This document shows, piece by piece, positions 41,591-52,116 of a stretch of 64,000 nt of DNA (position 1 is the stretch's first letter; every line of letters starts with the position of its first letter). The notes beneath the pieces were generated by a model. The model saw only the letters and a program-made list of their open reading frames with translations, was not told the DNA's origin and searched no databases. This DNA is from Prorocentrum cordatum (taxonomy: Eukaryota > Sar > Dinophyceae > Prorocentrales > Prorocentraceae), in assembly GCA_963575745.1 (NCBI GenBank), contig CAUYUJ010015958.1, forward strand, positions 1-64,000, read 5' to 3'. The translations under genes were made by a program, and so were the position numbers.

Positions 41591-42292
41591 GTTGACGGGC
41601 CGTGTGCTACTCATGCCGTTAAAGAGCTCTCCGGGGCTGGGTTGGGAATCGTAATTGTAGGGGGCGACGGCGACGAGGTTTGCCGCATTGGTTTTCCCCT
41701 GTGGGCCCCTAACCTCCGACCTGCCTAAGGAGGGGAATGTGGGGCCTACGCTGTTGCAGCGATGCGTGCCCAAGCTGGGAGTTCCATCTATTCTGATTGC
41801 AAAAACGCTGCGGTTCAAGCCAATGAACCTTTGTTGCGGGCCCTGTCTTATACGCGAGTTTACTCTGGTTTTCTGCCCCCCACCCATCGGAAGTTGGTCG
41901 AGGGGGCTTTCAGGGTCAAGCCCCGCGTTGAAGAATCTAAGGACCTTTACTTGGAACGGTTTTGGAAGCTAGGCAACGACTTAGCTGACAGCGTTGCTAA
42001 AAACTCACTCGCCAGGCACCCGCAGCCCGACCCTTGTGGCGTCTTATGGCTTGATTGGTGTCTGCCGGTCGCGAAGTGCGCAGCGCGACTCTCTGCCGAG
42101 CTGATGCCGTTACGGCCCAGGCTCGATCTTAAAGGCGCCCCTTTGGTCCCTAGGCCTCCGAAGCCCAAGGTGGATCCCCAGCCTCATCGGTGGGTTCGGG
42201 TTCCGGATGTCTGGCAGCGCTTCGAATGTCTGAAAGTTGCAAGGGGAGTCCACGATTTAGCCCCCCTGGCCAAGGCAAGGTCGGAGGCCTAG
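41560..42292 (+). pseudogene. LINE RNase H domain
   Basis: LGAFFVDGPCATHAVKELSG holds the first Asp (41,594-41,596). After a frame change, GECGAYAVAAM gives the Glu (41,735-41,737), IYSDCKNAAVQANEPLL the second Asp (41,795-41,797), and FWKLGNDLADSVAKNSLA the terminal Asp box (about 41,966-42,010). The order and residues fit a type I RNase H in which all acidic catalytic residues survive. The tail runs to the TAG at 42,290-42,292. One frameshift (about 41,700-41,730) separates the two halves. Confidence 0.75.
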
Positions 42293-43730
42293 ACCCACCG
42301 CCCCCAAGCAAGTGCCTCAGAGATTCCAAGCTCTAGGCGGCGGTCCTCCGTGCCCTCCAGCATAACTGTATTGCCTTGCTATGCTCGGACGGGGCGGTGC
42401 TTGCCATCTGCATGCGATGCTATGCCTATTCCTCCCGCGGGCTGCCTCGCAATTTACTTTGAAAGTGCGATGGCTGTCCCCAGAGTGCTGGGGCTAAGTC
42501 GGCATGTATTTCTGTGGGCACGGGTCAGCACCCTAAGCGGCGAGGCGTGTCTGTCGAGGTTGGCCCCTGGTACGTTGACCAGGGTTCAGAGGAGCTACCG
42601 CGGCGCCTTTCCGACTGCGAAAAGGAGGAGCGCACGGCCAGTCCTGTGCGCAAGCTCATTTCTGCTGCTGGGGGAACGCCTGGGCCCCCGACAGCCGTTT
42701 CAATGGAGGTCGAGCCCCTATTGTCAGAGGCTACCGCACAGAAGCAAGGATATCGAGTCGTCAAGTGTCTGTCGTCGTCGAGCACCGAGCCTGCTCCTGT
42801 GCACATGGCAGCGGAGTCAGACCCACTGGAAGTGGGGGAAGGAGCCTCTCCTAGCAGACCCAGCCGTTTGAAGCCTGTACCCCCTGCGTTGGAGCGGGAG
42901 ACGACAGGCCCTTTGATCGCTCCGCCCAGTTGGCCACAGGGCCGCATCTGGAGGGCCCGTCATGGGGGTCCTGGTTCGACTGCCGAGTCAGGCCCACACC
43001 AGGGGCAAGAGCTCGCTGCCGTCCTGGCGTCGCCTTCGTGTTGCGAGTCTCGTGTTCGCGCTTGCACGTGCGTCAGGCCCCCCAGTTGTGGGGGAAGGTG
43101 CGCTGCACGTGTCATATGTACTGACTCCTCTGGGCTTGTCACGGGGGCGGTGCTCAGCCCCGACCGTTGCCCTGCCCAGTCTGTGCTTTAAGGCTCTGCC
43201 GCTTGTAGCCTTTGCACCCTGCGTTGGAACGGGAAACGGTGGGTCCTTGATCGCTCCGCCCAGTTGGCCAACGGGCCGCATCTGGAGGGCCCATCACGGG
43301 AGCACTGGCTCGGTGGTTTGAGTTAGGCCCACACCAAGGGCGTAGTTTGGCCAAGCCCTGGCGTTTCAGTACACCAGGGGTAGGCCAGCTGCGTCGTCCT
43401 GGCGTCGCCTTGTTTTTGTTGTTTCGTGCCGTTAGCGTCACTTGCACGTGTGTCAGGCACCCCAGTTGTGGGGGAAAGTGCGCAGCACGAGTGTTCGTTT
43501 TGGCTCAGGCTTGGCACGGGGGTGTCCCGCCTCGACCGTTGCCTTGTCTGTCGACCCCCGCCCGTCTGCACGGTGGGGCAGCCCATATGGGCGCAATGCC
43601 GCCCAGGAGGTCTGCAGGAGCGCGTCGGCGCGCCTACCTTCGAAGAGGGAGGTGCCCCACGTCCGCCGCAGCCTTTCGATGTCCGACGCTTCGGACTTGA
43701 GGTGCCCCTCGGGCCCACCCTAGGGGCGCC
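42293..43730 (+). repeat. Region after the LINE with an imperfect ~330-380 bp tandem duplication
   Basis: TCGCTCCGCCCAGTTGGCC occurs at about 42,917 and 43,250, and CCCAGTTGTGGGGGAA at about 43,081 and 43,463. The surrounding text CCTGCGTTGGARCGGGARAC and TCGTCCTGGCGTCGCCTT is also repeated. It may be the LINE 3' untranslated region. No protein domain is seen in its ORFs. Confidence 0.55.
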
Positions 43731-43943
43731 TCGGCCTCGACCTCTCTCCAGGGTCTTGGCATTTGGGGGGCGGGCGGTTAGCCACAGGGGATCCTCCCCG
43801 TTGTGGGAAATCGCCCCGTGGCTGTCGCGCCCACCCTCCCTCTTTCTTTCTTCGCACTGCTTGCTGGCCTGCCTTCATCCAGGTCAGGGAGCAGGGGGCG
43901 ACGGCGGAGCCGTCGTCTGTTGGGCACGGCTCATGTCACAAAA

Positions 43944-44160
43944 TCCTCCTCCTCCTTGTCCTCCTCCTCCTCCTTGTCCTCCTCCTCCTCCTCCTCCTCC
44001 TTCCTCCTCCTCCTCCTCCTCCTCCTCCTCATCCTTCCTCCTCCTCATCCTTCCTCATCCGTCCTCCTCCTCCTCCTCCTCATCCGTCTACCTCGTCCTC
44101 ATCCGTCCTCCTGCGCCTGACTCAACCGCCTCCTCCGCCTCATCCTCCTCTTCTTGGCCG
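43944..44160. repeat. (CTC)n homopyrimidine tract, ~215 bp
   Basis: An almost pure run of CTCCTC with CATCC variants. It translates to poly-Ser/Pro/Leu in the plus frames. The composition matches 32,526-32,645 and 48,935-49,110. Confidence 0.85.
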
Positions 44161-44562
44161 CCTCCTCCGGGCCTGGGACGACAACCTTGCACCTGCTTTC
44201 GGTCACAAGCCTTTTTCGCTGACATGGGTAGGCGATGAACGCGAAGCGTCTCAGACCAACTGGCGCGCGGAGGCGGCCCCCACGCCGGCCCGGCCACGCG
44301 CCTCCCGCACACAAGCGAAGAGGAGTGGGGGAGGAAAGCCCTGGGTTTGGGGTCGAGGGAGAGAGGGGGAGGGGCAACGATAAAGGGGGGACTGGCTCAG
44401 GGGAGGGGAACATCGACCTGCAACCGGCGATTCATCGCCGACAGATCGGGGAAAGGCCCTCCTGGGCCTGGGCGGGGGGGGGGCAAGGGAGGGGGCGGGA
44501 GGCGAGAGGACAAGACGAACAACAAACTGCACAAGCATGAGCTCCGCACGGTTTCCTCGGGT
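44161..44562. other. No gene recognised
   Basis: GC-rich DNA with runs of G near 44,475. A short palindrome, GGCGATTCATCGCC, lies at 44,426-44,439 and a related one, GGCGATACATCGCC, at about 47,959. Confidence 0.4.
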
Positions 44563-44655
44563 CGGCGCCGACATTCCCCTGGCGGCGCTTCCGGCAGCGC
44601 CTTTGGCGTGCTCCGCGCGCCAAGGAGGGGGGGTCCAGCGCCGATCCAAGAAATC
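44563..44655. repeat. Foldback MITE-like repeat, copy 2
   Basis: The ends GGTCGGCGCCGACAT and GTCCAGCGCCGATCC are inverted relative to each other. The interior CCCCTGGCGGCGC ... GCGCGCCAAGGAGG is also self-complementary in parts. It is followed by AAG, as copy 3 is. Confidence 0.6.
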
Positions 44656-44996
44656 TGGACGGAGCTCAGGAGCTTGATGTTTATGCAGTTGTGCTGTTCG
44701 TCTCCGAGAGTGAAGGCTTTCCACACATGGGTCGGAGGATCGCGCCGCATCGCCGATGCATCGACGATTCTCCGACCCCATCTACTCGGACCCCTTTGGG
44801 GAGGCCTGGAGAAAGGGGGGGGTACTCGGAGCGCCAATGGAAACTACGGCGGATTCCCCGCCTGGCGCAAACCCAGTCGAAATGTTCCCTGGACCCTTCC
44901 AGGAGTCCACCCTGACCCGAAGGACGGAACGCCAGGGAGGGCCGCCGTTGTCTCGAATGGCCATCCCCCCGAAGCTGGAGGCCTGGAGAGGAGATT

Positions 44997-45167
44997 GGCG
45001 GCGCGCACAGGGGGGGTAGTGGGAGGGGGGAAGGCTTCTTAGAAGGAGGCTGTTTCATAAGTGGCGCCTGCCTTGCATCTACAGACAACGCCCGCGCCTT
45101 CTGAGAAGCAGGGGTGCTTCTAAAAAGCCTTCCCCCCTACCCCGTACCCCCCCTTGTGCGCGCCGCC
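44997..45167. repeat. Hairpin element with ~49-bp inverted arms
   Basis: The left arm 44,997-45,045 (GGCGGCGCGCACA, G run with GTAGTGGGA, then AAGGCTTCTTAGAAG) is complementary to the right arm 45,117-45,167 (CTTCTAAAAAGCCTTCCCCC, then TACCCCGTACCCCCCC, then TGTGCGCGCCGCC). The loop is about 70 bases. Homology stops sharply outside the arms. No target-site duplication is evident. Confidence 0.75.
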
Positions 45168-45449
45168 AGTGGAGGCCCGGAGAGGAGGAGGCGGGACGGA
45201 ATCGGACACAGAGAAGACCCACTGCGCCCATGCGGTCACTAGGCGGGAGCTCTGGCGGTCGCCAGCGGCAGGGCCTCCAGCGCCGCGGCGAGCCGTTGCT
45301 GGTAGCGCGCCTGGGTGGAAACGCGAGCGCGGGCGCCGACAGAGGCTGTCTGGGAATGGGATGTCCCCTGACGACTTGGACACTGACTTTTCCCAAATAA
45401 CCCCCCAAACATGATCGACCCACAAACCTTGAAAGAAATATAGAGCTGT

Positions 45450-45834
45450 AACGTATGGCATCGTTTTCAAAGACACCTGATTAGGTGACGGGCACATGCA
45501 ATGTTGAGTGTATCGAGCTTGATGTAACTTGCCGAGGGCTGTGCTGTGCTGCGCCGTGCTGGACTGCGATGCGCCATGCCGCGAGTATGCTCTATAGCGT
45601 CGTGGATCGAGTACTCCTTTGCATCCGACTCATGACCGAACTGATCTGGATCTTAAGCTCGAGCTGCCTGAACACATAGTAGCTGCCCCCGAGCTGATTC
45701 ACAGGGGGACATGCCAGGAGGACGCGCCGCGGAACGTCTCAAGGAACGCGCCAAGCGACCTGCCAGGGGACGTGCCATGGGGACGCATCGCGGGACGTGC
45801 CAAGGGGGCGCGCTACGGAACGTGCTGGGGACAA
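45450..45834 (+). repeat. ~400-bp dispersed repeat, copy 2
   Basis: Partner of 29,590-29,978. It again ends in a box at 45,835. The repeat plus box therefore moved or duplicated as one unit. Confidence 0.8.
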
Positions 45835-46080
45835 GCGTTTCGCTCGAGACATCCTGTCAAAACCAAAGGACATCCTTAAAAAACAAACATGTCGAGGCGT
45901 CCTCGAAATTCCTGCGCGCGGGACGCGGCACGCGCGAGACATTCTCGGAATTCCTGAAAGCGGGACGTGAAAACAAGCATTTCGGCTGAGACATCCTTTG
46001 AATATTGGCCCCCCACGGGGCCCCCGCTCGAGACATCCCCCAATTTTGCAAAACCAGCGTTTCGCTCGAGACATCCTCAA
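45835..46080 (+). repeat. Box array E (four diverged boxes)
   Basis: Boxes or half-boxes start at 45,835, 45,978, 46,023 and 46,057. A lone box, GCGTTTCGCTAAGGACATCC, lies further on at 46,685. Spacer DNA is unlike that of the other arrays. Confidence 0.7.
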
Positions 46081-46620
46081 CAAATTGTGATATACGTAAA
46101 AACACACGGATTCGTGCCCCACCTCATGCGCGGAGCTCGCTGCGAGCACCGACCGCCCGAGCGCCAAGTGCGCGGCGTCACCTGGGGCACCCGCGCGAGG
46201 CGCCCGCCAGGCTGTGCCGCCCCCGAACGGGGGCAGGCCACCAAAACCGCTCCCTGCACCCCGCCGCTACGCAGAGACCGAGGCCCACACGTAATCCTGG
46301 AGAGGGCCAATATATAGGAATATACGTAAAAAACACGAGTTCGTGTCCCTGGAGAATGCCAATATATAGGTAATGAGAGGGCCCATCTATAGCAACATAC
46401 GTAAAAACACACGCATGCGTGCCCCAGGATGGGGCCAATCTATGGGAACACACGTATTCCTGGAGAAGGCAAATCTATAGAAATATACGTGCAAACACAT
46501 GTTGTCGTGCCCCTGGAGAGAGCCAACCTATAGGTAACGAGAGGGCCCATCTATAGGAACATACGTAACAACACACAGATACATATCTCTGGATGGGGCC
46601 AATCTATAGGCATTGCGTAA
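46081..46620 (+). repeat. ATACGTAAAAACACACG / CCAATCTATAGG interspersed repeat
   Basis: Two motifs alternate: NATACGTAAAAACACACG followed by TCGTGCCCC, and GGGCCAATCTATAGGAA. Copies of the first lie near 46,090, 46,321, 46,390, 46,482 and 46,560. No coding signal. Confidence 0.65.
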
Positions 46621-46884
46621 TCCGTGCCCCTGACCAAAACGTGTCCCGCACCCTGTGATTTATCGATCGCGATTTCAAACATCAGCGTTTCGCTAAGGAC
46701 ATCCTCAAATTTTAATTCGCCGGCCCACCTCGACCTCGATATGTATCGCAAAAGAAATGCGCCGGCCCACCTCAAGTCAAACCCGGGGGTAAACCATCGA
46801 AAAGAAAACCCTGGGCTTAAACCCTTTCCGGGAAAACAAAGCTTGAGTATGCACTTTTCAAAACACCGCGCGGGTTTCTTCGAT

Positions 46885-46985
46885 CGGCGCTGGAAATCCC
46901 TCCCTGGCGCGCGTAGCGCTCAAGGAACGGCGCCAGAGGCGCCGCCAGGAGGGGTCCAACACCGATCCAAGTCACTCCATGTGTC
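46885..46985 (+). repeat. Foldback MITE-like repeat, copy 3
   Basis: GATCGGCGCTGGAAATCCCT ... GGGGTCCAACACCGATCC, the same family as 31,026 and 44,563, with an interior CGGCGCCAGAGGCGCCGCC that is nearly identical to copy 1. A partial right end (GGGGCCCAGCGCCAGTCCAA) lies at 47,766. Confidence 0.6.
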
Positions 46986-48030
46986 CGATCCAGGAGGGTT
47001 CCGCGCACCGATCTCCCAAAGTGCATGTCGATCCATGTGTGCTTCTTCGACGCATACGTCCCCGACTGGGCGTTCATGTGTTTTCGCTGGCTGCTGGCAT
47101 TCTCGCCTCGAGATGTGCGCTGGCAACTGCACCTCGCCGAGAGCGTTTCAGGGAGGCTATAATCGTCCCGAAGAGCCGGCCGAGTCCCAAGTATGTAGAA
47201 AACGGGATCAAACCCATGAGCACTTCATACCGTCAAAATCAGCCATGAGCATGGATGAGAAGGATGCAAGGCGATAGAACGCGCCAAGTCAGGGGTACCT
47301 CTGGACCGAGGCCAAGGAAACAGAGAGTATGGCAGGCACGCCCAGGATACAAGGGGCCACTGGCTTCAGAGGCTCACTAGCTGCAGATCGACCCGAAGCC
47401 CGAGAATCGGGTCTCGAGTCAGACTGGCGGGACCCCATCGGTGCGCGACCCGAACCCAGCCAGACCGGACGGCGCGAAGATGGCTGACCTGTACAGCACC
47501 TAATCATGTAACCTCGCGATTCGCGCAGAGGGGAACGCGACGGGCGATCATGTCCGCACTGCGGGGGCTGATGAGTGAAGAACTGCCCAGTGGAAGAAGA
47601 ACCCAATCGAACAAAAAACCCTGGACACCCCCCTGGACAACCCGGACAGCCGATGCTGATTGGTGACGACAAGACGACCTACCCCAGGACAACCCCTTGG
47701 ACAACCCAGCGGGGATCTGGCCAACTTTCCTTGGACAAGCCTCCCCGGGATTTTTTCCCACAAGAGGGGCCCAGCGCCAGTCCAAGATATCCACTCAGAG
47801 CAGTGGCAACTTATGTATTGTTTCGCCTTCGAGCTTCGCGCTGATGAAAACGCAGTGGGAGATCATCGTCGCACACCGGGGGCTCAGGAGGGAAGCGATA
47901 ATGAGAGGCAACCTTTGGGGGAGACCAGCTAAGAGGGGGACCAATCAAGCTGCAATCGGCGATACATCGCCGATAGATCGGCGGTAGGCTCTCGATAGCG
48001 AATCCCCACGCACGCTCATGGGCAGGGTGT
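46986..48030. other. No gene recognised
   Basis: Mixed DNA. A short run of TGGACAACCC-type repeats lies at 47,630-47,740. None of the ORFs shows a domain I know. Confidence 0.4.
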
Positions 48031-48036
48031 TTTATC

Positions 48037-48365
48037 GGGCCCCCCTGTCGGCGCTGAATGGGCGATTGGAGGCCGGTGAATCCCCCCTGAGCCTATCCAT
48101 CCCTAACGTTGCCCCTGAATGAAAGGTGAGAAGGGGGGAACACACGCGGAGCGCGCTTACCTTCGCACCCGCGACGATGCCATATGCTGCATGGGTCACG
48201 CAGGGAGAACAAGAACGGGAGAGAAGAGCGGAGTGGGAACGGTAATAAGGGGGGGAGCCTGGCTGTGTGAGCGAATCCGCACGTTCCCAGGCGGGGTGGG
48301 CGGTCGGGCCCCCCCGATCGACGATGAATGGGCGACCGGGGGCTGACGCATCCCCCCCTGAGCAA
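48037..48365 (+). repeat. Two copies of a ~65-bp repeat, ~262 bp apart
   Basis: GGGCCCCCCTGTCGGCGCTG, then AATGGGCGATTGGAGG and GAATCCCCCCTGAGC (48,037-48,105), is echoed at 48,305-48,365 by GGGCCCCCCCGATCGACGAT, AATGGGCGACCGGGGG and CATCCCCCCCTGAGC. Confidence 0.6.
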
Positions 48366-48539
48366 ATCCCACCAGATGCTGCCTCCTGGCGTTCGGGTCG
48401 TAATCCCACCAGCCCTCTGGGCGTCGGTGGTTTAGGGCGTTCCCTCTTCCACCCCTCCCTGTTCCCCTTCGGGGAGGGGTGTACCCCTCGCCCTACCCCC
48501 TCTCCGTGGACCTGGACGGGGGGGATCCGCGGGTAGTTA

Positions 48540-48930
48540 GAGCGCCCAAACAGGCCTCGGCGAGGAAACCAAAATCACTGATTGCACTAAGGTTTTGGCC
48601 CCATGTTGGCCTCCTGGGGGGCGGGGGGTAATTGAGGACCCCCCCTTCGTTGACCGATCTCCTCCAAGATGGTCCCAAGAAGCGCCCAGGAGGCCCCAAG
48701 AGGTCCCAAGATGGCCCCGAGATGGCCCCAAGAGGCCCCCAAGAGGCCCCCAGGAGCCCCCTAAGAAGACCGCAAGCGGCCCCAAGAGGCACCCCCCGAG
48801 GCACCCAGGACCACGAAAAGCCCCCCAGGATCGCCAAGAGACCCCCAATACGTCCCAATTGGCCACCAAGAATCGCCCAAGAGATACCCCAAGAGGCTCC
48901 GAGATGCATCCAAGAGACCTCGGGCCCTTG
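48540..48930 (-). repeat. 11-bp minisatellite, inverted orientation
   Basis: CCCAAGAGGCC / CCAAGATGGCC units with interruptions. It is related to the arrays at 10,440, 25,940 and 27,166. Confidence 0.7.
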
Positions 48931-48934
48931 TGCT

Positions 48935-49110
48935 TGCCCTCCTCCTCCTCCTCCTGTTCTTCCTTCCTGTTCCTATTCCTTCTCTTCCTCCTCCTCCTCT
49001 TCCTCCTCCTCCTCCGCCTCCTCCTCGTCCTATTAATCATCCTTCTTCCCACTCCCTCATCCATCCATCCATCCATCCATCCACCTCCTCCTCCTTCTCC
49101 TCCTTACTCC
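48935..49110. repeat. (CTC)n tract with (CATC)n
   Basis: A CTCCTC tract with TTCC variants, then CATCCATCCATCCATCCATC at 49,059-49,082, then more CTC. Confidence 0.85.
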
Positions 49111-49169
49111 TTTGCACGGTTCGGCCGTCCTCCTCTTTGCTGCCGCACTTCCCTGCTCACCTCAAATCG

Positions 49170-50120
49170 CGTGGACATCGTTTCTCGATGGGTTGGTGGC
49201 GACACTTTTTTGTTCAGCGGCCCCGAGGCGACTGTCAGGGGGCAAAGGCGACGTCTGGGCCACGGGCGAGGCTAATTTGCTAGACAGAGCGCTGCCGGCC
49301 AGAGTTGGCCGACAGACTGCTAGCACGGGCACGCGCACTGAACAAAATGACCAGAATTCGAAAGGCCAACGCACAAAGGCGCAGTAACCCTTACCACAGT
49401 GGGCAGGTCGCTGTGCCCAGTGAAAATGGGAAGGCCCCGAAGTGAGTCACCGATGTGGCGCCAGACTTCAACGGTCAACCTGCGCAAGCCAGCCGGCTGA
49501 GCAGTCGAGAACAGCATACAGCGCGCGACAGCTGAAAAGGGTCCGAAGGCTGTGCAGGCGTTGAAGGCTGTACCACTCAGCGCCCAGGCCAGACCCAGCA
49601 ATCCGCATCACAGTGTCGGGAGGGGAGCCGCGCGACTGCGATCAAAACAGCGCGAGCCTGCGCGGGGCGGCCACAGGGTGCGAGGGGGCCCGCTGGCGCG
49701 GTGAACATCGCCGGGGGGGGAGGGCTGCACGAGCGGTGGCGGCGCCGACTGCGATGCCTTCAAGCGAGGCGCCAGGGGGAGCTGCACTGCAGTAGGCGCT
49801 GGGATCAGAACCCAGCCACACCCAGACCGCCGCATGGCACTTCCCCCAGGCCATTGCGCCAACACACACCTCGAGTCCCTCCTAGGCCGTAGTAGCCGTC
49901 GGTGAGGGTGATGAGCAGGACCACGAGCAGCGCGGAACACGGCAGGCCCAGGGAGGGGGGGCAGCCACACCCACACAAGTGGGGCGTCAAGCGGGCCCCG
50001 GGGCCAAGGGCGGGGGGCGCCCACCGGGCCCGGGAGGGGGGAGGCGAGAGGACGCAACGCCTCTCCCCTCGGTCTGGCCCCCTGCCACCGTGAGCCAGGG
50101 GCCGTGGTCCTCCTCTTGGG
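49170..50120. repeat. Dispersed repeat family (GGTTGGTGGCGAYA...), copy 1, and flanking anonymous DNA
   Basis: GGTTGGTGGCGACACTTTTT near 49,191, then GCACTGAACAAAATG and AGGCCAACGCACAAAGGCGC, matches the order of blocks at 61,680-61,850 and 62,650-62,860. 49,600-50,120 is GC-rich with no recognised domain. Confidence 0.55.
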
Positions 50121-50124
50121 TCGT

Positions 50125-50372
50125 CCTGGGGGTCGCAGTTGATCGCCGCTAGAACTTACGTTAAACACCTCGGGGGTCGCAGCTGATCGCCGCTAGGATC
50201 TCTTTTACCCTTCTTGGGGGTGGCAGCTGATCGCCGCTGCGGTCTCTATTGAAGGTTGTGTGACCGAGTGAAGGCCCACCAGGGCCGCAACAAACGCAAC
50301 ATATGTGAGCCTGCAGAAAAGGTGCGCCCCTGAAGGTGGGTCCTCGGGGGTCGCAGCTGATCGCCGCTAGAG
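50125..50372 (+). repeat. 25-bp motif GGGGGTCGCAGCTGATCGCC(GCTAG), four copies
   Basis: Copies start at about 50,126, 50,171, 50,217 and 50,347, so the first three are ~45 bp apart and the fourth ~130 bp further on. The motif also lies at 58,308. Variants with GCAGCTAACCGCCGCAAGA occur at 62,129, 62,206 and 62,415. Confidence 0.8.
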
Positions 50373-50594
50373 CTTATGTTGCCAAAACTGTGGCCTGAAT
50401 CACAAGCCGATCCGCTGGCGCGCAGGGGGGGGGGCTTCCGCCGCCAACCCCCGTCGCCGATGGACGGATGGTTGTCGCCGCCGGACAGCAAAGCGGGCGC
50501 TCCCGGGACCTGTCTGTCCTGCGGGCGGGTCACCTGTCGAGCAGGGGGGTGAAATGTCAGGGATAGGTCCAAATATCCAGTGCGGCCTGTCTAG

Positions 50595-51996
50595 CTATGC
50601 TGCGCCGTGGGTGAGAAGTGGGGCAACTTCCACCCCAGCGGATGTTGCTCCGAGGCATTGCGGTCTGAGCCGGGCGCTGCGAGGTGAAACTGGCCCCTTA
50701 GGGGAATAGCAGGGGGCGGGAGGGATTGGGGCACGTTGACCAGGAGTGCCAGGGGTGCTGTGACGGGTTGGCCCGGCACTGTTAGCCCTCGGTGTAAGAG
50801 CCATCCCTTGCCCACCATCGGGCGCGCTTGTCCGTGTACCGGTCATCCCACCTGGGGGGGTACCGCTTACTCTTCCCTTTCCAATCCGTGTCCGTCCATG
50901 GGGCTTTCTGCCGGTCCCAGGAGCTCCGCTCCTGCCAGTCCTGCCACTGGCCGGGGGAATGGCTGAGCCGATGGCACCTGCCCAGCGGCCCTGTGCGGCT
51001 GCAGCGGTGGCCGTTCTGCCCACTGCTGTCCATGGGGCGGGTCTGCTGTTGCTGTCGTAGTCGCGTTGGGCGTGCGCACGGGAATCGCGGTGCATGACCT
51101 TCATGTGCTTGTCCTTGACAGCTGCCCAGTGGACGTTGAGCCCTAGCTCGCTGTCCATATTGTAGGCCTCGTGCCCTGCGTCGATCCATGCCTCGAGGAA
51201 TTCATTGCACGACTGGACTGCGTTCAATTTGGGTATGTGCTTTTCGCTTCCGCTGAGATCCTGCTCAGGACAGCCCTCTTCACCCATGCGGCCCGCATTC
51301 CATTGAACGCTCCTCCCAGCGTCTTTTGCAAGCGCATTATCGTATCCTGCACTGGTTCCTTCCTTTCCACGTCTGCAGCTGCTACGGTACACATGTACAT
51401 GGGAATCCTCCCATGGGGTCGTTTGGGTCTTCGCGGGGCGGCTGTGCGACCCTCGCGTCCCTCCAGGGCGCTTCGTAGATCTCCACTCGCGCGGGGTTGC
51501 CCCTGGGAGATTTGGCCGCACGACCTTCTCCGTCCTTGGTGTCTTCCGACGGGGGCCGGCGGCGGCCCTTGTCCCCAGCCGTTCGGCTGAGGATGCGGTC
51601 GCCCCTGGCACCCGTGATGTCCCAGGTTGATATGCTTGCTCTTTTTGGGCTCGCCCTCCTAACTTCACGGATGGCGCCCCGGTCGACAGTCCGTTCGCAC
51701 GGGGCCCAGGCGTCGGGCCCGGTGGGCGGGTCCTTGAAGACGCTGAGGGGGTCGGAGGAATCCTCCTTCTCTCCTTCGTCTGCCACTGGTGTTGGGCTGA
51801 CCGCCGGGCTCGTGTCTTTGGCTATGTCTGACTCGCTTTTCTTGTCTTCGTCCCAGTCGACCCCTTCCGGTTCGCCCGGTTCTGCCCGCCTAGTTGGAAG
51901 GGCCTCTACCTTCCGTCGGAGGACCGTCGTCCCCGTCGGCTCCTGGAGCGCGGGGGTTTGCTCTGGGAGCGCAGTCAGGAGTGGCATCCCGCTCAA
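50595..51996 (-). pseudogene. Unrecognised C-terminal region of the helicase module
   Basis: Two overlapping minus-strand frames are open (51,382-51,996 and 50,595-51,668). The upstream one is acidic and Pro/Ser-rich (GVDWDEDKKSESDIA) and looks disordered. The downstream one is Arg/Gly/Pro-rich, with NEFLEAWIDAGHEAYNMDSE as the most protein-like stretch. They may be one protein broken by a frameshift near 51,400-51,600. No known domain. I include it because strand and spacing place it downstream of the helicase. Confidence 0.35.
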
Positions 51997-52116
51997 GTCC
52001 GTGGCTGACTGTTGGGGGAGTGTCTGCGGCTTCGCCTGCTCTGTTCAGCCAGGTTGCTGCCGGGGATTCCGCTGCCGCTGCGGAGTCCGTGTCTGTCTCG
52101 CGCGGGTCTCGGTTGG

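Larger units (their letters stand above)
32754..42292 (+). mobile_element. Decayed LINE retrotransposon (ORF1, APE endonuclease, RT, RNase H) split by an insert
   Basis: In order on the plus strand: zinc-ribbon/coiled-coil ORF1 (32,754-34,471), APE endonuclease (34,640-35,640), RT fingers (35,750-36,412), a foreign 3.3 kb block (36,413-39,762), RT palm (39,770-40,510), connection (40,510-41,550) and RNase H (41,560-42,292). Frame breaks and an in-frame stop show it is dead. Neither a spliced leader nor target-site duplications were found at the edges. Confidence 0.8.

Noticed and set aside
48600-49110. Ser/Pro-rich and Glu/Lys-rich ORFs around the CTC tract
   Set aside because: They are translations of (CTC)n and 11-bp repeats, with no codon structure outside these.
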